Positions 33,089-43,073 are shown, counted from the stretch's first letter. The stretch: 64,000 bases of DNA from Planktosalinus sp963975935 (GCA_963975935.1 CAXBIQ010000003.1:211943-275942); one strand, 5' to 3'. Numbers and translations: made by a program. The notes: generated by a model from the sequence alone, not told the origin.

Positions 33089-33424
33089 TCAATAAATGAT
33101 ATTGTCCAGAATTTGATCTAAATAGCGTTCTTTTTTACATAATATATTATCAGCCAGATAGACCTCGAAAAGTTCTTTTCTAAAGGTAACCAACTCTATC
33201 GAACCAAAATGGTGAAAGCCGATTGCTCTTTCTATTTTCTTCAAACTTTTTTTCTTTTTGTCACCTTTAAATTCGGTATAGATTTTATCAAACGTTTCCT
33301 GAGAGGTTTTTGATTGGATCAATTCGATTTCTTCAGGAGATGCTTCGCCGTCTGCCTTGGCACATAAAAGCATGATGTAAATTTTCAGTTCTTCTTTTGT
33401 CCAGTTTTTGTGATTGTTTTTCAT
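33089..33424 (-). CDS. TerB-like small protein
   Basis: A 111-residue helical protein with the pattern LCAKADGEASPEEIELI near residues 20-36, the acidic, metal-binding-like loop and following helix of TerB/TerD-associated folds. The remainder is Lys-rich and helical. Similar short genes are frequent in Flavobacteriia and have no tested role. The TerB assignment is a fold guess. Confidence 0.6.
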   Translation of the reverse strand: MKNNHKNWTKEELKIYIMLLCAKADGEASPEEIELIQSKTSQETFDKIYTEFKGDKKKKSLKKIERAIGFHHFGSIELVTFRKELFEVYLADNILCKKERYLDQILDNIIY

Positions 33425-33501
33425 TGTTTAAAAGTTTATGTTGTTGAAATATAGTAAATTATCATTTCTTTTTATTAAAAATTTCACCAATTCAATACTG
33501 C

Positions 33502-34917
33502 TTAAAACTGAAAGTATATAAATTGTTCACCGCTTCCTTGGGCAATCAAAAGCAAAAATACCATCATTGCCCATCCGGTTGCAAACAACCAGACCGGCAA
33601 ATTCTCAGCTACCATTCTTACAGTATGCCGGCGCATATACCAATGGGTAAAAAATAATAAAGAAGTAAGCACAAATACCTTCAGCAAGTCAAAATATTCC
33701 AGTATTAATAAACCGTCAGGATTTAAAAACAACATGGATTCAATCATATTTTTTGCTGTGCTAAATTCGTTTGCACGAAAAAACACCCAGGTAAAATTGA
33801 TGCAGGTGAAGGTTAAAAACGCAAAAAAGATTCCGTTCCAAAAAGTAATTTTTACGGGCACTTTGTGTTTTAAGAGTTTTTCAATGACTAAATAGATTCC
33901 GTGTAAAGCACCCCAAACTACAAATGTCCAGGCGGCGCCGTGCCAAAGTCCGCCCAACAGCATGGTAATCATCAGTGCAGCATACATTCTTGTTACCCCA
34001 AACCGGTTTCCGCCCAGCGGGATGTATAAATAATCACGCAACCAGGTAGATAGTGATATGTGCCAGCGTTTCCAAAAGTCTGAAAACCCGATGGCCCCAT
34101 AGGGGTACAAAAAGTTATGCGGCAGGATAATGCCCAGCATCATAGCTATACCAATGGCACAAGTTGAATAACCGGCAAAGTCAAAGAATATCTGCCCTGA
34201 GAACGCCAGTGTTCCTGCCCAGGCATCCCAGAAATTCAATGCTTCCTTAGCACCAAAAACAGCATCAGAGGTATCGGCCAAAAGGGTGTCTGCCAAAACC
34301 ACTTTTTGAAAAAGTCCCAGAGTCAATAAAAAAAGACCCCAGATAAATTGTTTGGCAGTCGCTTTCTTTTCTTCATAAAACTGGGAAATCAGTTCTTTGG
34401 CCCTCACAATCGGACCGGCAACCAACTGAGGGAAGAACGTGACATAGAGTGCAAAATCTAAAAAAGTTTTAGCACGTTCAGTTTTTTGATTATACATATC
34501 TATGGTATAAGACATAGTTTGAAACGTATAAAACGAAATACCCATAGGTAAAAGAATGTCCAGAGGTTGGGTTTGATAGCCATAGCCATAGGTGTCTGCA
34601 ACAGCTGTAAAATTATCCAATAAGAAATCCCGGTATTTAAAAAACGCTAAAAAACCGAGGTTGACTGCTAAACTGAGCAACAACCACAATTTTCGTTTGC
34701 GCAGGTTTTGCTCAACCGCCAATTTATTACCGGCGGTCCAGTCAACTAATGTTGAAATCCAGAGTAAAATAACCAAAGGCGGATTCCAGAATCCGTAAAA
34801 TACATAACTGGCCAGCAATAACATTCTTTTTTTACCTGTCCAGTTAAAGATTTTGGTATAGTAAAGCACTAACACTACAACCAAAAACACGAAGAAACTT
34901 AGTGAGTTGAATAACAT
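33502..34917 (-). CDS. MBOAT family O-acyltransferase (AlgI/DltB-like)
   Basis: A 471-residue polytopic membrane protein of the MBOAT superfamily. The catalytic His lies in GGLWHGAAW (about residue 275), and the usual upstream motifs FAGYS and FWKRWHISLSTWLRDYL are present. It moves acyl groups, usually acetyl, across the membrane to a polysaccharide or similar acceptor. Its gene is 2 bases from the SGNH-like partner gene, the standard AlgI/AlgJ or DltB/DltD type pairing. Confidence 0.95.
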   Translation of the reverse strand: MLFNSLSFFVFLVVVLVLYYTKIFNWTGKKRMLLLASYVFYGFWNPPLVILLWISTLVDWTAGNKLAVEQNLRKRKLWLLLSLAVNLGFLAFFKYRDFLLDNFTAVADTYGYGYQTQPLDILLPMGISFYTFQTMSYTIDMYNQKTERAKTFLDFALYVTFFPQLVAGPIVRAKELISQFYEEKKATAKQFIWGLFLLTLGLFQKVVLADTLLADTSDAVFGAKEALNFWDAWAGTLAFSGQIFFDFAGYSTCAIGIAMMLGIILPHNFLYPYGAIGFSDFWKRWHISLSTWLRDYLYIPLGGNRFGVTRMYAALMITMLLGGLWHGAAWTFVVWGALHGIYLVIEKLLKHKVPVKITFWNGIFFAFLTFTCINFTWVFFRANEFSTAKNMIESMLFLNPDGLLILEYFDLLKVFVLTSLLFFTHWYMRRHTVRMVAENLPVWLFATGWAMMVFLLLIAQGSGEQFIYFQF

Positions 34918-34919
34918 GA

Positions 34920-35966
34920 TTAGTTGGTTTTTAGGTTAGTGATAAGGTTTTCTTCCAAAAGAATTTCAACCAGATTTCTGGTAAACATATCGGCATCGGT
35001 GGCAGATAAGTGCGACCATTCAATGGTTTTGAAGTTTTTGAGTTTATCGTAATCCTGATAATGAATCGCGGGTGTATTCGCTTTGGCAACCAGTTCGTCC
35101 CAAAACTCAGGTCGGGGTGTTATCATGCTTTCCAATTCGTCAAAAAAACCATCAGAGGGTGAACGCAGTAATATGACTTTACCGCCACGGGTTTCAAATT
35201 TTTCCAGGTTTTTTAAGAAAAATGCTATAGTTCCTTCTTTGTCGGGTGGTGGTGGTTTGGGTTCAGAAGTAAGCATCGATTTCCAAACGGCCATGATAGA
35301 ATTGGCAAAACTGGTATCGGTAACCATGCGTTCTTTCATACGCACATTTCGATATTTATCTATATCCTGAAACCTTCTAAAAGGGGGTTCTTTTGGTTTG
35401 TCAGTTCGGTTGGGTAATTTGATGGTATTTAACAACGCTTTTAAATTGATGTCGTCATACCAGGCTTCATCATCATTTGATATGAATGCCAATGAATTTT
35501 GTATAGGAATCGATAACACAAAATTGAGACGTTGTGCATAGGTTCGGTTTTTGTAAAACTCAGATCTTGATGATGCCCTTGTCCAAGGCGGGGCTTGCTC
35601 AAACGTAGTTGAAAAAAATAGGGGTGGTGTAACCCCAACAATTATAGTTCCATTAAAATTGGTGTTTTCTACAATGTCATGAAAAGTGGGCAGTGGTGTG
35701 GAACCTGCATTGGCCAGTTGAATGGGTTTGATTCCTGTTAAGGCCTCCCATTTATGCAGTTGAATATTAAAAAGCACACGGGATGACCCGACGAGAACCA
35801 CATCATTTTCTGTTGCTTTTTCGACTTTGGCACGTGTTTTCGCCCAAAGGTATTTGTCGTCGTCTATGTCTGGAAAATAGCCCTGCGACCTCCAGTAAAG
35901 TTCCCACACGGTAATGCTTACAAGGCTTAAAATCACCGTGATGAGTAAGGTTTTTTTGAGATTCAT
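34920..35966 (-). CDS. SGNH/AlgX-like partner of the MBOAT acyltransferase
   Basis: A 348-residue extracytoplasmic protein with an N-terminal membrane anchor (about 7-24). Block I of an SGNH hydrolase-like fold is seen in VVLVGSSRVLF (the nucleophile Ser is in GSS). The catalytic Asp/His block is near the C-terminus (WSHLSATDAD). Proteins of this type take the acyl group handed over by an MBOAT protein and transfer it to the final acceptor. The gene overlaps no neighbour and is 2 bases from the MBOAT gene. Confidence 0.8.
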   Translation of the reverse strand: MNLKKTLLITVILSLVSITVWELYWRSQGYFPDIDDDKYLWAKTRAKVEKATENDVVLVGSSRVLFNIQLHKWEALTGIKPIQLANAGSTPLPTFHDIVENTNFNGTIIVGVTPPLFFSTTFEQAPPWTRASSRSEFYKNRTYAQRLNFVLSIPIQNSLAFISNDDEAWYDDINLKALLNTIKLPNRTDKPKEPPFRRFQDIDKYRNVRMKERMVTDTSFANSIMAVWKSMLTSEPKPPPPDKEGTIAFFLKNLEKFETRGGKVILLRSPSDGFFDELESMITPRPEFWDELVAKANTPAIHYQDYDKLKNFKTIEWSHLSATDADMFTRNLVEILLEENLITNLKTN

Positions 35967-36011
35967 TGATTGGTTAATTAGTTGGTTATGATAAATTTAT
36001 GTAATTTTTGT

Positions 36012-37175
36012 TTATAAATAACTCAGCCACCCGTATTGCCGATTGTTCTTCTTAAAATTCCAGTACCATTTGCATACCGGGTATAAGCTTGCAACCACAA
36101 ATAGCCAAATCAGGTCCACAGTCCCCAATGAAAAACCATAGCCCTGCAATTCTGTTACAAACCCAATCCACACGTCAATAATCATCAGTTTGGGGTCATA
36201 GACACTCAGGTAAACCGCCGGTACAGCCAAAAGATGGATCCAGTAAATATGAACGATGTAAAAAAACATGGGTACTTTTCCAAAAAGGACCATGACATCA
36301 AACAATTTTCCTTTCAACTTCTCAGCAAGCGATAGCACAATTAGGGAAGGCCCCAGTGTGATCAACAAAAACAAGAGTGAAGGTGGATATTTGGTTACGT
36401 TAAAAAAGGACAACACTGTTTTAGTGAAATCCTCATAAGAGGTCCACGCTTCTAGGTCGCCGTAAATGTTTGCAAAGCGCAAAACAAAAAATAGGACAAT
36501 GGCTGAAATACCGGTGCGAATCAAAATATGATGACGTTTAACAGCGTCATACCCGGGTTTGTAAAGGATACCTAAATAATAGCCTAATGGCATTACAAAA
36601 ATCCAAGGTATTAAGGGATATGCGTTATAAATACTACTATTTTCAGTAAGTTGAATAGGGCCTTCAATATGTAATAATTTCCAAAAATCACCCAGTTGTC
36701 CACCTGTAAAACCATCCAATGCATTGTGACCAAAAATCACGAGCAAGCAAAGCGGTATCATTAATTTTTTTGGGAAATGGATAAAGAACGCCAGAAAAAT
36801 CATGGAGGCACCTAAAAGCCAGATGACCTGAAAAATAATAGAGTCGAAGTTGAACTGAAACCGCCATCCAAAGGATATGATGATAATTTCTACAAAAATC
36901 AACCACAAACCACGTTTTAACAGCCATTTACTAACTGCATTTTTACCGATTTTTTGTTCCACAAAAAAAGCAGAAGTACCGGCCAGTAAAACAAATACCG
37001 GTGCACAAAAATGAGTGATAAAGCGTGTAAAAAAGATCCAGAAATTGGTTTGGTCTATATCTGTTGGATCAAAATAAAAATAATCATAATGAAAATAGGC
37101 CCGCACGTGGTCTAAAGCCATTAAGACAATGACAAAACCTTTCAGAAAATCAATGGATTGGATACGGGTTTTCAT
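36012..37175 (-). CDS. DUF1624/HGSNAT-like membrane protein
   Basis: A 387-residue polytopic membrane protein of the DUF1624 family, related to heparan-alpha-glucosaminide N-acetyltransferase and acyltransferase-3 proteins. The conserved head R-x-x-SIDFLKGFVIVLMALDHVRAY is present, with a buried His typical of the family. About ten membrane helices follow. It probably acetylates or otherwise modifies a cell-surface sugar. It is next to other membrane acyltransferases in the same strand run. Confidence 0.85.
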   Translation of the reverse strand: MKTRIQSIDFLKGFVIVLMALDHVRAYFHYDYFYFDPTDIDQTNFWIFFTRFITHFCAPVFVLLAGTSAFFVEQKIGKNAVSKWLLKRGLWLIFVEIIIISFGWRFQFNFDSIIFQVIWLLGASMIFLAFFIHFPKKLMIPLCLLVIFGHNALDGFTGGQLGDFWKLLHIEGPIQLTENSSIYNAYPLIPWIFVMPLGYYLGILYKPGYDAVKRHHILIRTGISAIVLFFVLRFANIYGDLEAWTSYEDFTKTVLSFFNVTKYPPSLLFLLITLGPSLIVLSLAEKLKGKLFDVMVLFGKVPMFFYIVHIYWIHLLAVPAVYLSVYDPKLMIIDVWIGFVTELQGYGFSLGTVDLIWLFVVASLYPVCKWYWNFKKNNRQYGWLSYL

Positions 37176-37227
37176 ATGTGGTTTATTTTATTAATTTAAT
37201 ATCCTTTTACTAACAAAGCTTCCTATT

Positions 37228-38052
37228 TCAATTAGGTTCCATTTTTTTAGAAGAATCCTGATTGTTAATATTGATAAAAGGCGTTTTCATTAAATACCAA
37301 AACGATTGTTTTTGATCGTCAAATTCTTTAAGTCCAAGTTTAACTTCATCCGGATGTTTGTATTTAAAGGTTCCGAATAGCCTGTCCCAAAGAATAAAAA
37401 TATCGGCATAATTAGAATTGGTGTAATATTCATCCTGGTCGTGGTGTACGCGATGAAAGTTGGGTGTTGTAAAAATGAGTCCAAAGCTTTTATCAATCCA
37501 AGCGGGATATTTGATATTGCAATGATCTATAAACACATAGGGAATAATGATTAAAACAAACAAACCAAGTCCGGTGGTGTCTAAACCAAAAAGTGCCGCA
37601 GCTACAACTCCTGAAGAACCAAAATAAAAGACCAATTCAATGGGATGTACCCTGATGTTAGAGGAAGCGTCCATGCGACTGTCACTGTGATGCACGCGGT
37701 GGAAATTCCATAAAAAAGGAACGTAGTGTGCAATGCGATGGAACCAGTAATTGGCCATATCAAAAAGCATTACGCTAAACAGCAGATATAACCAAATGGG
37801 TAAATCTAAATGATGAAACAAACCTATTTCGTGCGTATGCAACCAATCAACTGCAATCACGATAATGCCTGCCCAAAACAAATTCAATAAAGTAATGAGT
37901 ATTAAAAAACCGATGTTTTCAAGTAAATGCTTGCCCATTTTATCAAATTTAAATTGGGTGTTGAATACATTTTCTGCGGTAAAAAAGATTACAAGAAGAA
38001 CCACAGTAAATAAATCAAAGTTTATGCTTATCAGGGTGTTAATGGTTTCCAT
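37228..38052 (-). CDS. Sterol desaturase/fatty acid hydroxylase family protein
   Basis: A 274-residue membrane protein with four or more helices and the eight-histidine di-iron motif of this superfamily, seen as HRIAH, HRVHHSD and HRVHHDQ at about residues 106, 119 and 204. Such enzymes add hydroxyl groups or double bonds to lipids using iron and oxygen. A membrane-lipid modification is likely. It starts 19 bases after the DUF418 gene ends. Confidence 0.9.
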   Translation of the reverse strand: METINTLISINFDLFTVVLLVIFFTAENVFNTQFKFDKMGKHLLENIGFLILITLLNLFWAGIIVIAVDWLHTHEIGLFHHLDLPIWLYLLFSVMLFDMANYWFHRIAHYVPFLWNFHRVHHSDSRMDASSNIRVHPIELVFYFGSSGVVAAALFGLDTTGLGLFVLIIIPYVFIDHCNIKYPAWIDKSFGLIFTTPNFHRVHHDQDEYYTNSNYADIFILWDRLFGTFKYKHPDEVKLGLKEFDDQKQSFWYLMKTPFININNQDSSKKMEPN

Positions 38053-38071
38053 AATTGAGTAAGTGATTTAT

Positions 38072-39388
38072 TTATTTCACAATTTTGAACGGTTGCTTCT
38101 TCCCATAAGTCAACGAACGCCACAACCATTCAAATGGTCCAAATTGAAAATACTTCAACCATATTGGGCTGGTAATCAATTGAAAAATCCAAATTCCAAA
38201 AACGATATAATACAATTCATAACGCTCTAAAATGCCGAACAAACCAAAACCAAATCCGTAAAAAATGATGGATGTAATGATGCTGTGCATTAAATAGTTA
38301 GTCAAGGCCATTCTACCCACAGCTGCCAATGCTCTTTGAAGAAACGCTATCATTCCGGATTTAATAAACAGCATAAACAATCCAATATGCCCCATAGTTA
38401 CACCTATCCTGCCCAATTGATAGGTTTGATTGGCATTGCTCATAGTGACAACATCATAATTGCTTTGAACAATGAGTTGGGTTTCAAAATAATTTATGGT
38501 GATACCAATGAGGTAACCTATAAATGCCATTAGAAAATAAAAACGGGTGCTCCGCTCACCGTGAAAAATCCGTAGCTTAAAAAAGGCCATCCCGATAAAC
38601 ATATAACTCAATATATCCCAGACCCATAGTCTGTAAGGGAACCAGGTTTGTAACCACTGATTTAATTTTACTTTGTTATTGATGTTATTGATCACTTCAA
38701 AATAGCCCTTGTTCATTCGTTCAATTTCTTCACTGACCTCCTTAGTTGTTTTTTTTGTGTTGAGTTTTTCCCATTCATTTAAAGTTGCATTTTCTTCTGC
38801 AGTCAGTTCGATTCCGGCACTTTTACTTTCCAAAGCTATTTCAGCTTCCTGTTTTAGTTTGACGTTATTTTTATAATCGCTGATATCCCAAAGAATTCCG
38901 ATGCCAATAAGTATAGCTCCAATTAGTATCAGATTTTTTACCGGCAGGTTCCTAAAAGGGAATAAAAACAAACCAAATAAAGCATACGGAAAAAGTATAT
39001 CCCCATGCCAAAGCAATATCCAGACGTTTGCTATACCAAACAAGAGCAGCCAGATCATACGGCGGTAATAGATATCGGCGGTAGAAATCCCTGCGCCGTC
39101 TTTGATGAGTCTTCCTGTTAACAAAATGACGCCGGCTCCAAACAGCAGAGTAAACAAGCCGCGCATAGTGCCTTCAAAAAGCAGTTCGTTGGTCACCCAA
39201 ACATAAAAGTTCAAACCCTCAGTATGACCTAAGACACTGGGGTCTGAATAACTGAACGGCAACCCCATACCGTTGATGTTCATTAATAAAATACCCAAAA
39301 GAGCAATTCCTCTGATAACATCAAGGGAATTGATGCGTGATTTTTTTTGAGTTGGGGTAAAAACGGGTGATCCGATTATGGCGTTCAT
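38072..39388 (-). CDS. DUF418 family membrane protein (YeiB-like)
   Basis: A 438-residue polytopic protein with the DUF418 head RINSLDVIRGIALLGILLMNI (variable positions aside) and the C-terminal DUF418 domain near 290-425. A 70-residue charged loop (about 190-240) interrupts the helices. The family resembles acyltransferase-3 proteins and is thought to act in envelope modification, although no activity is proven. It stops 4 bases before the next gene's end, so it is in the same transcription unit. Confidence 0.9.
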   Translation of the reverse strand: MNAIIGSPVFTPTQKKSRINSLDVIRGIALLGILLMNINGMGLPFSYSDPSVLGHTEGLNFYVWVTNELLFEGTMRGLFTLLFGAGVILLTGRLIKDGAGISTADIYYRRMIWLLLFGIANVWILLWHGDILFPYALFGLFLFPFRNLPVKNLILIGAILIGIGILWDISDYKNNVKLKQEAEIALESKSAGIELTAEENATLNEWEKLNTKKTTKEVSEEIERMNKGYFEVINNINNKVKLNQWLQTWFPYRLWVWDILSYMFIGMAFFKLRIFHGERSTRFYFLMAFIGYLIGITINYFETQLIVQSNYDVVTMSNANQTYQLGRIGVTMGHIGLFMLFIKSGMIAFLQRALAAVGRMALTNYLMHSIITSIIFYGFGFGLFGILERYELYYIVFGIWIFQLITSPIWLKYFQFGPFEWLWRSLTYGKKQPFKIVK

Positions 39389-39392
39389 TTCC

Positions 39393-39869
39393 TTAGTTGC
39401 TTAAAGCATCATTAAGTTTCTTGGTATCCACATACTGCTGAAAAGCTGTGATTTTTTCGTCTTTTAAAGTCCAAAGATGGGCCACCTGAGCGTTGTAAGC
39501 ATTCCCGTTTTTATGTTTGGCATCATAGCGTAAGGTGGCCAATACTTTGTTATTGCTCATTTCGTGAAGCTCAATGTCTTCTAAGGTGAAGTATTCGTGA
39601 TCGGCCAGCACCCTGCCAAAAACACCATTCAAAATCGCATCAGGACCTATGTAAGGGTTCTTATCTGCATAAGGATTGCCTTCAGCTTCATACCAAACAA
39701 TCTTGGCATCCATAGCTCCCAGTACCGCAGGAACATCACCGGCGGAAAAGGCTTTGTAAAGACCATCAATGATAGCGATATTTTGATTGGCCATGTTTTC
39801 CTGACCAAAACCGGCAATGGTTACTAATAATACTGCTAGTGTAACGAGTTGTTTTTTAAGTGTTTTCAT
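39393..39869 (-). CDS. Secreted NTF2-like protein
   Basis: A 158-residue protein with a Sec signal peptide (cleavage after GFGQ, near residue 23) and an NTF2-like domain with the pattern LYKAFSAGDVPAVLGAMDAKIVWYE and a final W-T-x-K-D-E-K-I strand. Catalytic residues cannot be assigned. One of several NTF2-like proteins in this window, in an operon with oxidoreductases. Confidence 0.88.
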   Translation of the reverse strand: MKTLKKQLVTLAVLLVTIAGFGQENMANQNIAIIDGLYKAFSAGDVPAVLGAMDAKIVWYEAEGNPYADKNPYIGPDAILNGVFGRVLADHEYFTLEDIELHEMSNNKVLATLRYDAKHKNGNAYNAQVAHLWTLKDEKITAFQQYVDTKKLNDALSN

Positions 39870-39897
39870 CTGTTCTTATTTAATGGTTAATAAAGTT

Positions 39898-40653
39898 TTA
39901 TAAATTAGCCTTGTGTTGACCGCCATCCACGGCTAAACAAGTGCCTACAACCCAGCTGGCACAGGGAGATACCATGAACGCAGCTACTTTACCTATTTCA
40001 TCCGGTGTTCCCAGTCTCCCGGAAGGAATGGAACTGAGTGCCCATTCGTATAAAGGTGGGTTTTGCGTTTTGGTCAATTCCCAAAGCCCATCCGGGAATT
40101 CTACCGACCCCGGAGCAAGCGTATTAACCCTGATGTTTTTTGGCGCCAACTGAATGGCTATGGTTTTGGAATAACTAATGATAGCCGCTTTTACTGCAGC
40201 ATAGGCAGGAGGCGAACCGGCTTCAAGCCCGGAACCTGATGAAATAAATAAAATATTGCCACTGCCCGCATCTAACATCCAGGGAATGACTTTTCTCGCA
40301 GCCCGCACACTACCCAGTAAATCCACATTAATGGAAGTTTCCCAGTCGCTGTAGTCATCTCCCAGGCTTAAAGCCGATACATTGTTCACTAATATATCAA
40401 CTGCTCCAAATTGGTCTTTTACATTTTCAAGAAATGCATCTAACTGTTTGGTGTTGCCTACATCACAAGTCAGTGCAATGACCTTTACACCTTTTTTTAA
40501 CAGTTCTTTTTCAGTCTTTTTCAAGGCCTCATTACCACGGGCGCAAATGGCCACGTTGACACCTTCTTCGGCAAGATTTAAAGCAATACTTCTGCCTATT
40601 CCTTTACTTCCTCCCGTTATGATAGCATGCTTTCCTTTTAATCCTAAATCCAT
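39898..40653 (-). CDS. SDR family oxidoreductase
   Basis: A 251-residue classical short-chain dehydrogenase. The cofactor loop TGGSKGIG is at 13-20, the NN(V) strand near 90-92, and the catalytic Ser139, Tyr151 and Lys155 are in order. The basic residue after the second beta strand (Arg39) favours NADP(H). Substrate is unknown, most likely a ketone or hydroxy compound. Part of the same unit as the alcohol dehydrogenase upstream. Confidence 0.93.
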   Translation of the reverse strand: MDLGLKGKHAIITGGSKGIGRSIALNLAEEGVNVAICARGNEALKKTEKELLKKGVKVIALTCDVGNTKQLDAFLENVKDQFGAVDILVNNVSALSLGDDYSDWETSINVDLLGSVRAARKVIPWMLDAGSGNILFISSGSGLEAGSPPAYAAVKAAIISYSKTIAIQLAPKNIRVNTLAPGSVEFPDGLWELTKTQNPPLYEWALSSIPSGRLGTPDEIGKVAAFMVSPCASWVVGTCLAVDGGQHKANL

Positions 40654-40701
40654 ATTGTATGTCTGATTATTTATCTTTTATTTAAAATCCTTAACCGGGT
40701 T

Positions 40702-41706
40702 TTAATTTTTTAAAACAATTCGGTAACGGGCTTTTCCTGATTCTAAATGAGCCATAGCTTCATTCACTTTTTCCATAGGAAACTCCTCTGTTATGGGGTA
40801 GATGTCGTGGCGCACGCAGAATTCCAGCATGGTTTTGGTAAGCGCGGGACTTCCGAGCGGACTGCCTGCAACTGATTTTTCTCCGGTCAGTAAGGTAAAT
40901 GCCGGAATTGCCAGGGGTTCCAATACAGCTCCCACATTGTGGAATTTTCCTTTTGGAGCCAGTGCCACCAAATAAGCATTCCAGTCCAGGGTCACATTGG
41001 CAGTATTCAGGATAAAATTCAAGGTACCGGTGATTTTCTCTAACTCTTCCGGGTTTGTTGAATCGACCACTTGGGTGGCGCCCATAGCTAAAATGGATTC
41101 TTTCTTGCTTGGATTGGAGCTAAAAGCAATCACTTCACAGCCCCACTTATTGAGAAACTTGAGAGCCATATGCCCCAAACCACCAATACCGATGACTCCT
41201 ACTTTATCGGTTGCTTTTACGCCTGCCAATATGATGGGGTTGAAAACAGTAATTCCACCGCAAAGCAGGGGGCCTGCTTTAGCCAGGTTGATTCCTTTGG
41301 GTAATGGAATGGCCCAAGACCAATGAGCGCGCACATAGTCTGCAAAGCCGCCATGGCGGCCGCCTATAGTAAATTCTGCAGAGGAACATAAATGATGAGA
41401 GCCGTCCATGCACTCGTGACAGGACATACAGGAAGCAGAAAACCAACCCACACCCACTTTGTCACCCACTTTGACATTTTTCACCGCACCTCCGGCTGCT
41501 ACCACTTCGCCGATAATTTCGTGTCCGGGAACAATGGGGTAAGTAGTCATGCCCCAATCATTGTTCATCATACTCAGGTCTGAATGGCAAATGCCACAAT
41601 TGAGGATTTTGACATCGACTTGTTCAGGGCCAATGGCTCCCATTTCGTAGGAGAAGTTTTCCAGTTGTTGATTGGGGCCTTTGGTTGCATATGCTGATAC
41701 TTTCAT
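40702..41706 (-). CDS. Zinc-type alcohol dehydrogenase (YahK/AdhC-like)
   Basis: A 334-residue medium-chain dehydrogenase. Catalytic zinc ligands are in NCGICHSDL (about residue 38) and GHEIIGEV (about 63), with a further Cys near 156. The structural zinc cluster is CMSCHECMDGSHHLC-like around 93-107, and the NADP-binding loop GIGGLGHM is near 172. It belongs to the cinnamyl-alcohol dehydrogenase/YahK group that reduces a broad range of aldehydes with NADPH. Confidence 0.94.
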   Translation of the reverse strand: MKVSAYATKGPNQQLENFSYEMGAIGPEQVDVKILNCGICHSDLSMMNNDWGMTTYPIVPGHEIIGEVVAAGGAVKNVKVGDKVGVGWFSASCMSCHECMDGSHHLCSSAEFTIGGRHGGFADYVRAHWSWAIPLPKGINLAKAGPLLCGGITVFNPIILAGVKATDKVGVIGIGGLGHMALKFLNKWGCEVIAFSSNPSKKESILAMGATQVVDSTNPEELEKITGTLNFILNTANVTLDWNAYLVALAPKGKFHNVGAVLEPLAIPAFTLLTGEKSVAGSPLGSPALTKTMLEFCVRHDIYPITEEFPMEKVNEAMAHLESGKARYRIVLKN

Positions 41707-41739
41707 AAGTTATGGAATTTTTAAGTTGAATTTGTTTTT

Positions 41740-42138
41740 CTAGGGAGTTATATGTATTTCCAGTTCTATTTCAATGAGAAATTCAGGAAGGGCGAGTTCC
41801 TTTACGCCCAGCCAGGAGCCGGTGGGGAAGTGGTTTTTATAAATCTCAGTTCTGTAGCCCGCCACTTCCAGAAACGTGGGCATATTGGTGGTAAACACAT
41901 CTTCTTTAACCACATCATTAAAAGTACAATTGAAGTGTTTCAGTATTTTTTGAAGATCGGAGTAGCAGTTTTTCATCTGCTGTTCCATATTGCCTACAGC
42001 CGTGGGGTTGCCTTCATCGTCCATACTCACGGCACCGGAAATTTTTATGCTGTTGCCTATTTTGACGGCGTGTGAGTAGCCGTATGCTTTTTCGATTTCG
42101 GGGCGTAGTAAATAGTATTCGGGTTTTGAATTTTCCAT
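41740..42138 (-). CDS. RidA family protein
   Basis: A 132-residue YjgF/RidA/UK114 fold protein, forming trimers in the family. The C-terminal signature ends in VKELALPEFLIEIELE. The Arg used by true RidA to hydrolyse 2-aminoacrylate (Arg105 in E. coli) is replaced: the stretch TGSWLGV has Gly at that place. It therefore belongs to a Rid subgroup without the deaminase Arg, with an unknown substrate. It sits 2 bases from the epimerase gene. Confidence 0.88.
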   Translation of the reverse strand: MENSKPEYYLLRPEIEKAYGYSHAVKIGNSIKISGAVSMDDEGNPTAVGNMEQQMKNCYSDLQKILKHFNCTFNDVVKEDVFTTNMPTFLEVAGYRTEIYKNHFPTGSWLGVKELALPEFLIEIELEIHITP

Positions 42139-42140
42139 GA

Positions 42141-43073
42141 TTAAAAATTGTTTAAAGTTTCTTTTACGGGTCTGAATTTCATTTTCAAATCGTTTTCAGC
42201 GAGGTTGTTTTTATAAATTACCTGCGCTTTTTCTCTAGGTTCCCGATGGTTCAACATTTCGTGGATATCTGAAACCTTATAGGTTTCGCTGGTTATGAGG
42301 TAGTCTTTTCCGTGCAGGCCTTTGGTGGTGGCGGCATTATAGGTGGCATGGGCCACGTCGGCTACATCCACCAATGCAAAAGGCACATCATTGTCATAAA
42401 GTGTCTGTATAAAATCATCAGGGGCTATCTTGTTTTTAAAAAGAAATTGAATGCCGGTGGAAGTAGCGTCTTCCCGCGATGACAAGGATTTTCCCATAAC
42501 CGATACGGGCGAAACGGTCGTTATTTCAAACGGGAGATCAGGATGGGATTTTATAAACTGCTCTACTGTTTGATTGGCAATGAATTTTGCATGGCAGTAA
42601 GGGTGACTGTGTTCGCTGGTGAACCTTTTGTCATTTTCGTCAAAGGTATCTGTAAAGCTTTTACCGCCGGCCGGCATGGGGAAGTCTGTATTCCAGGCCG
42701 CAACAGATGCAATAAACACCACTTTTTCAATGCCCGGGGTTTCGTTGATGATTTGCAAAAAATTCTCAGTACCCTTAATAGTGGGGTCAAGCAACTCCTT
42801 TTGGGCATCTTTAAAGTTGAGTTGAAAAGGGGTGCCGGAGTGAACCACAATATCACAGTCATTCACAAAATCACGCAAAGCCGCTTTGTTTTCTATATTG
42901 AGTTCGCTGATATACAGGTTTTCAGCATTCTCCAATTCCATTAAATGCCTGTATTTATCTTCGCGTGTTATATCGGTTGCTGAGACTTTGACCTCAAAAC
43001 CGTTTTCTAAAAACTGTCTGGTGATGTGGCTTCCTATAAAGCCTGAACCACCAATGATTCCTACTTTTTTCAT
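42141..43073 (-). CDS. NAD-dependent epimerase/dehydratase family protein
   Basis: A 310-residue extended SDR, started at the ATG at 43073 (MKKVGIIGGSGFIG) because the nine extra upstream residues are not part of the Rossmann strand. It has the GGSGFIGSH dinucleotide loop and the Tyr-Lys pair (HPYCHAKF), plus a C-terminal substrate region. Related to dihydroflavonol reductase-like proteins. Its role with the ADH, SDR and RidA genes downstream is unknown. First gene of the long co-directional run down to about 31.7 kb. Confidence 0.9.
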   Translation of the reverse strand: MKKVGIIGGSGFIGSHITRQFLENGFEVKVSATDITREDKYRHLMELENAENLYISELNIENKAALRDFVNDCDIVVHSGTPFQLNFKDAQKELLDPTIKGTENFLQIINETPGIEKVVFIASVAAWNTDFPMPAGGKSFTDTFDENDKRFTSEHSHPYCHAKFIANQTVEQFIKSHPDLPFEITTVSPVSVMGKSLSSREDATSTGIQFLFKNKIAPDDFIQTLYDNDVPFALVDVADVAHATYNAATTKGLHGKDYLITSETYKVSDIHEMLNHREPREKAQVIYKNNLAENDLKMKFRPVKETLNNF

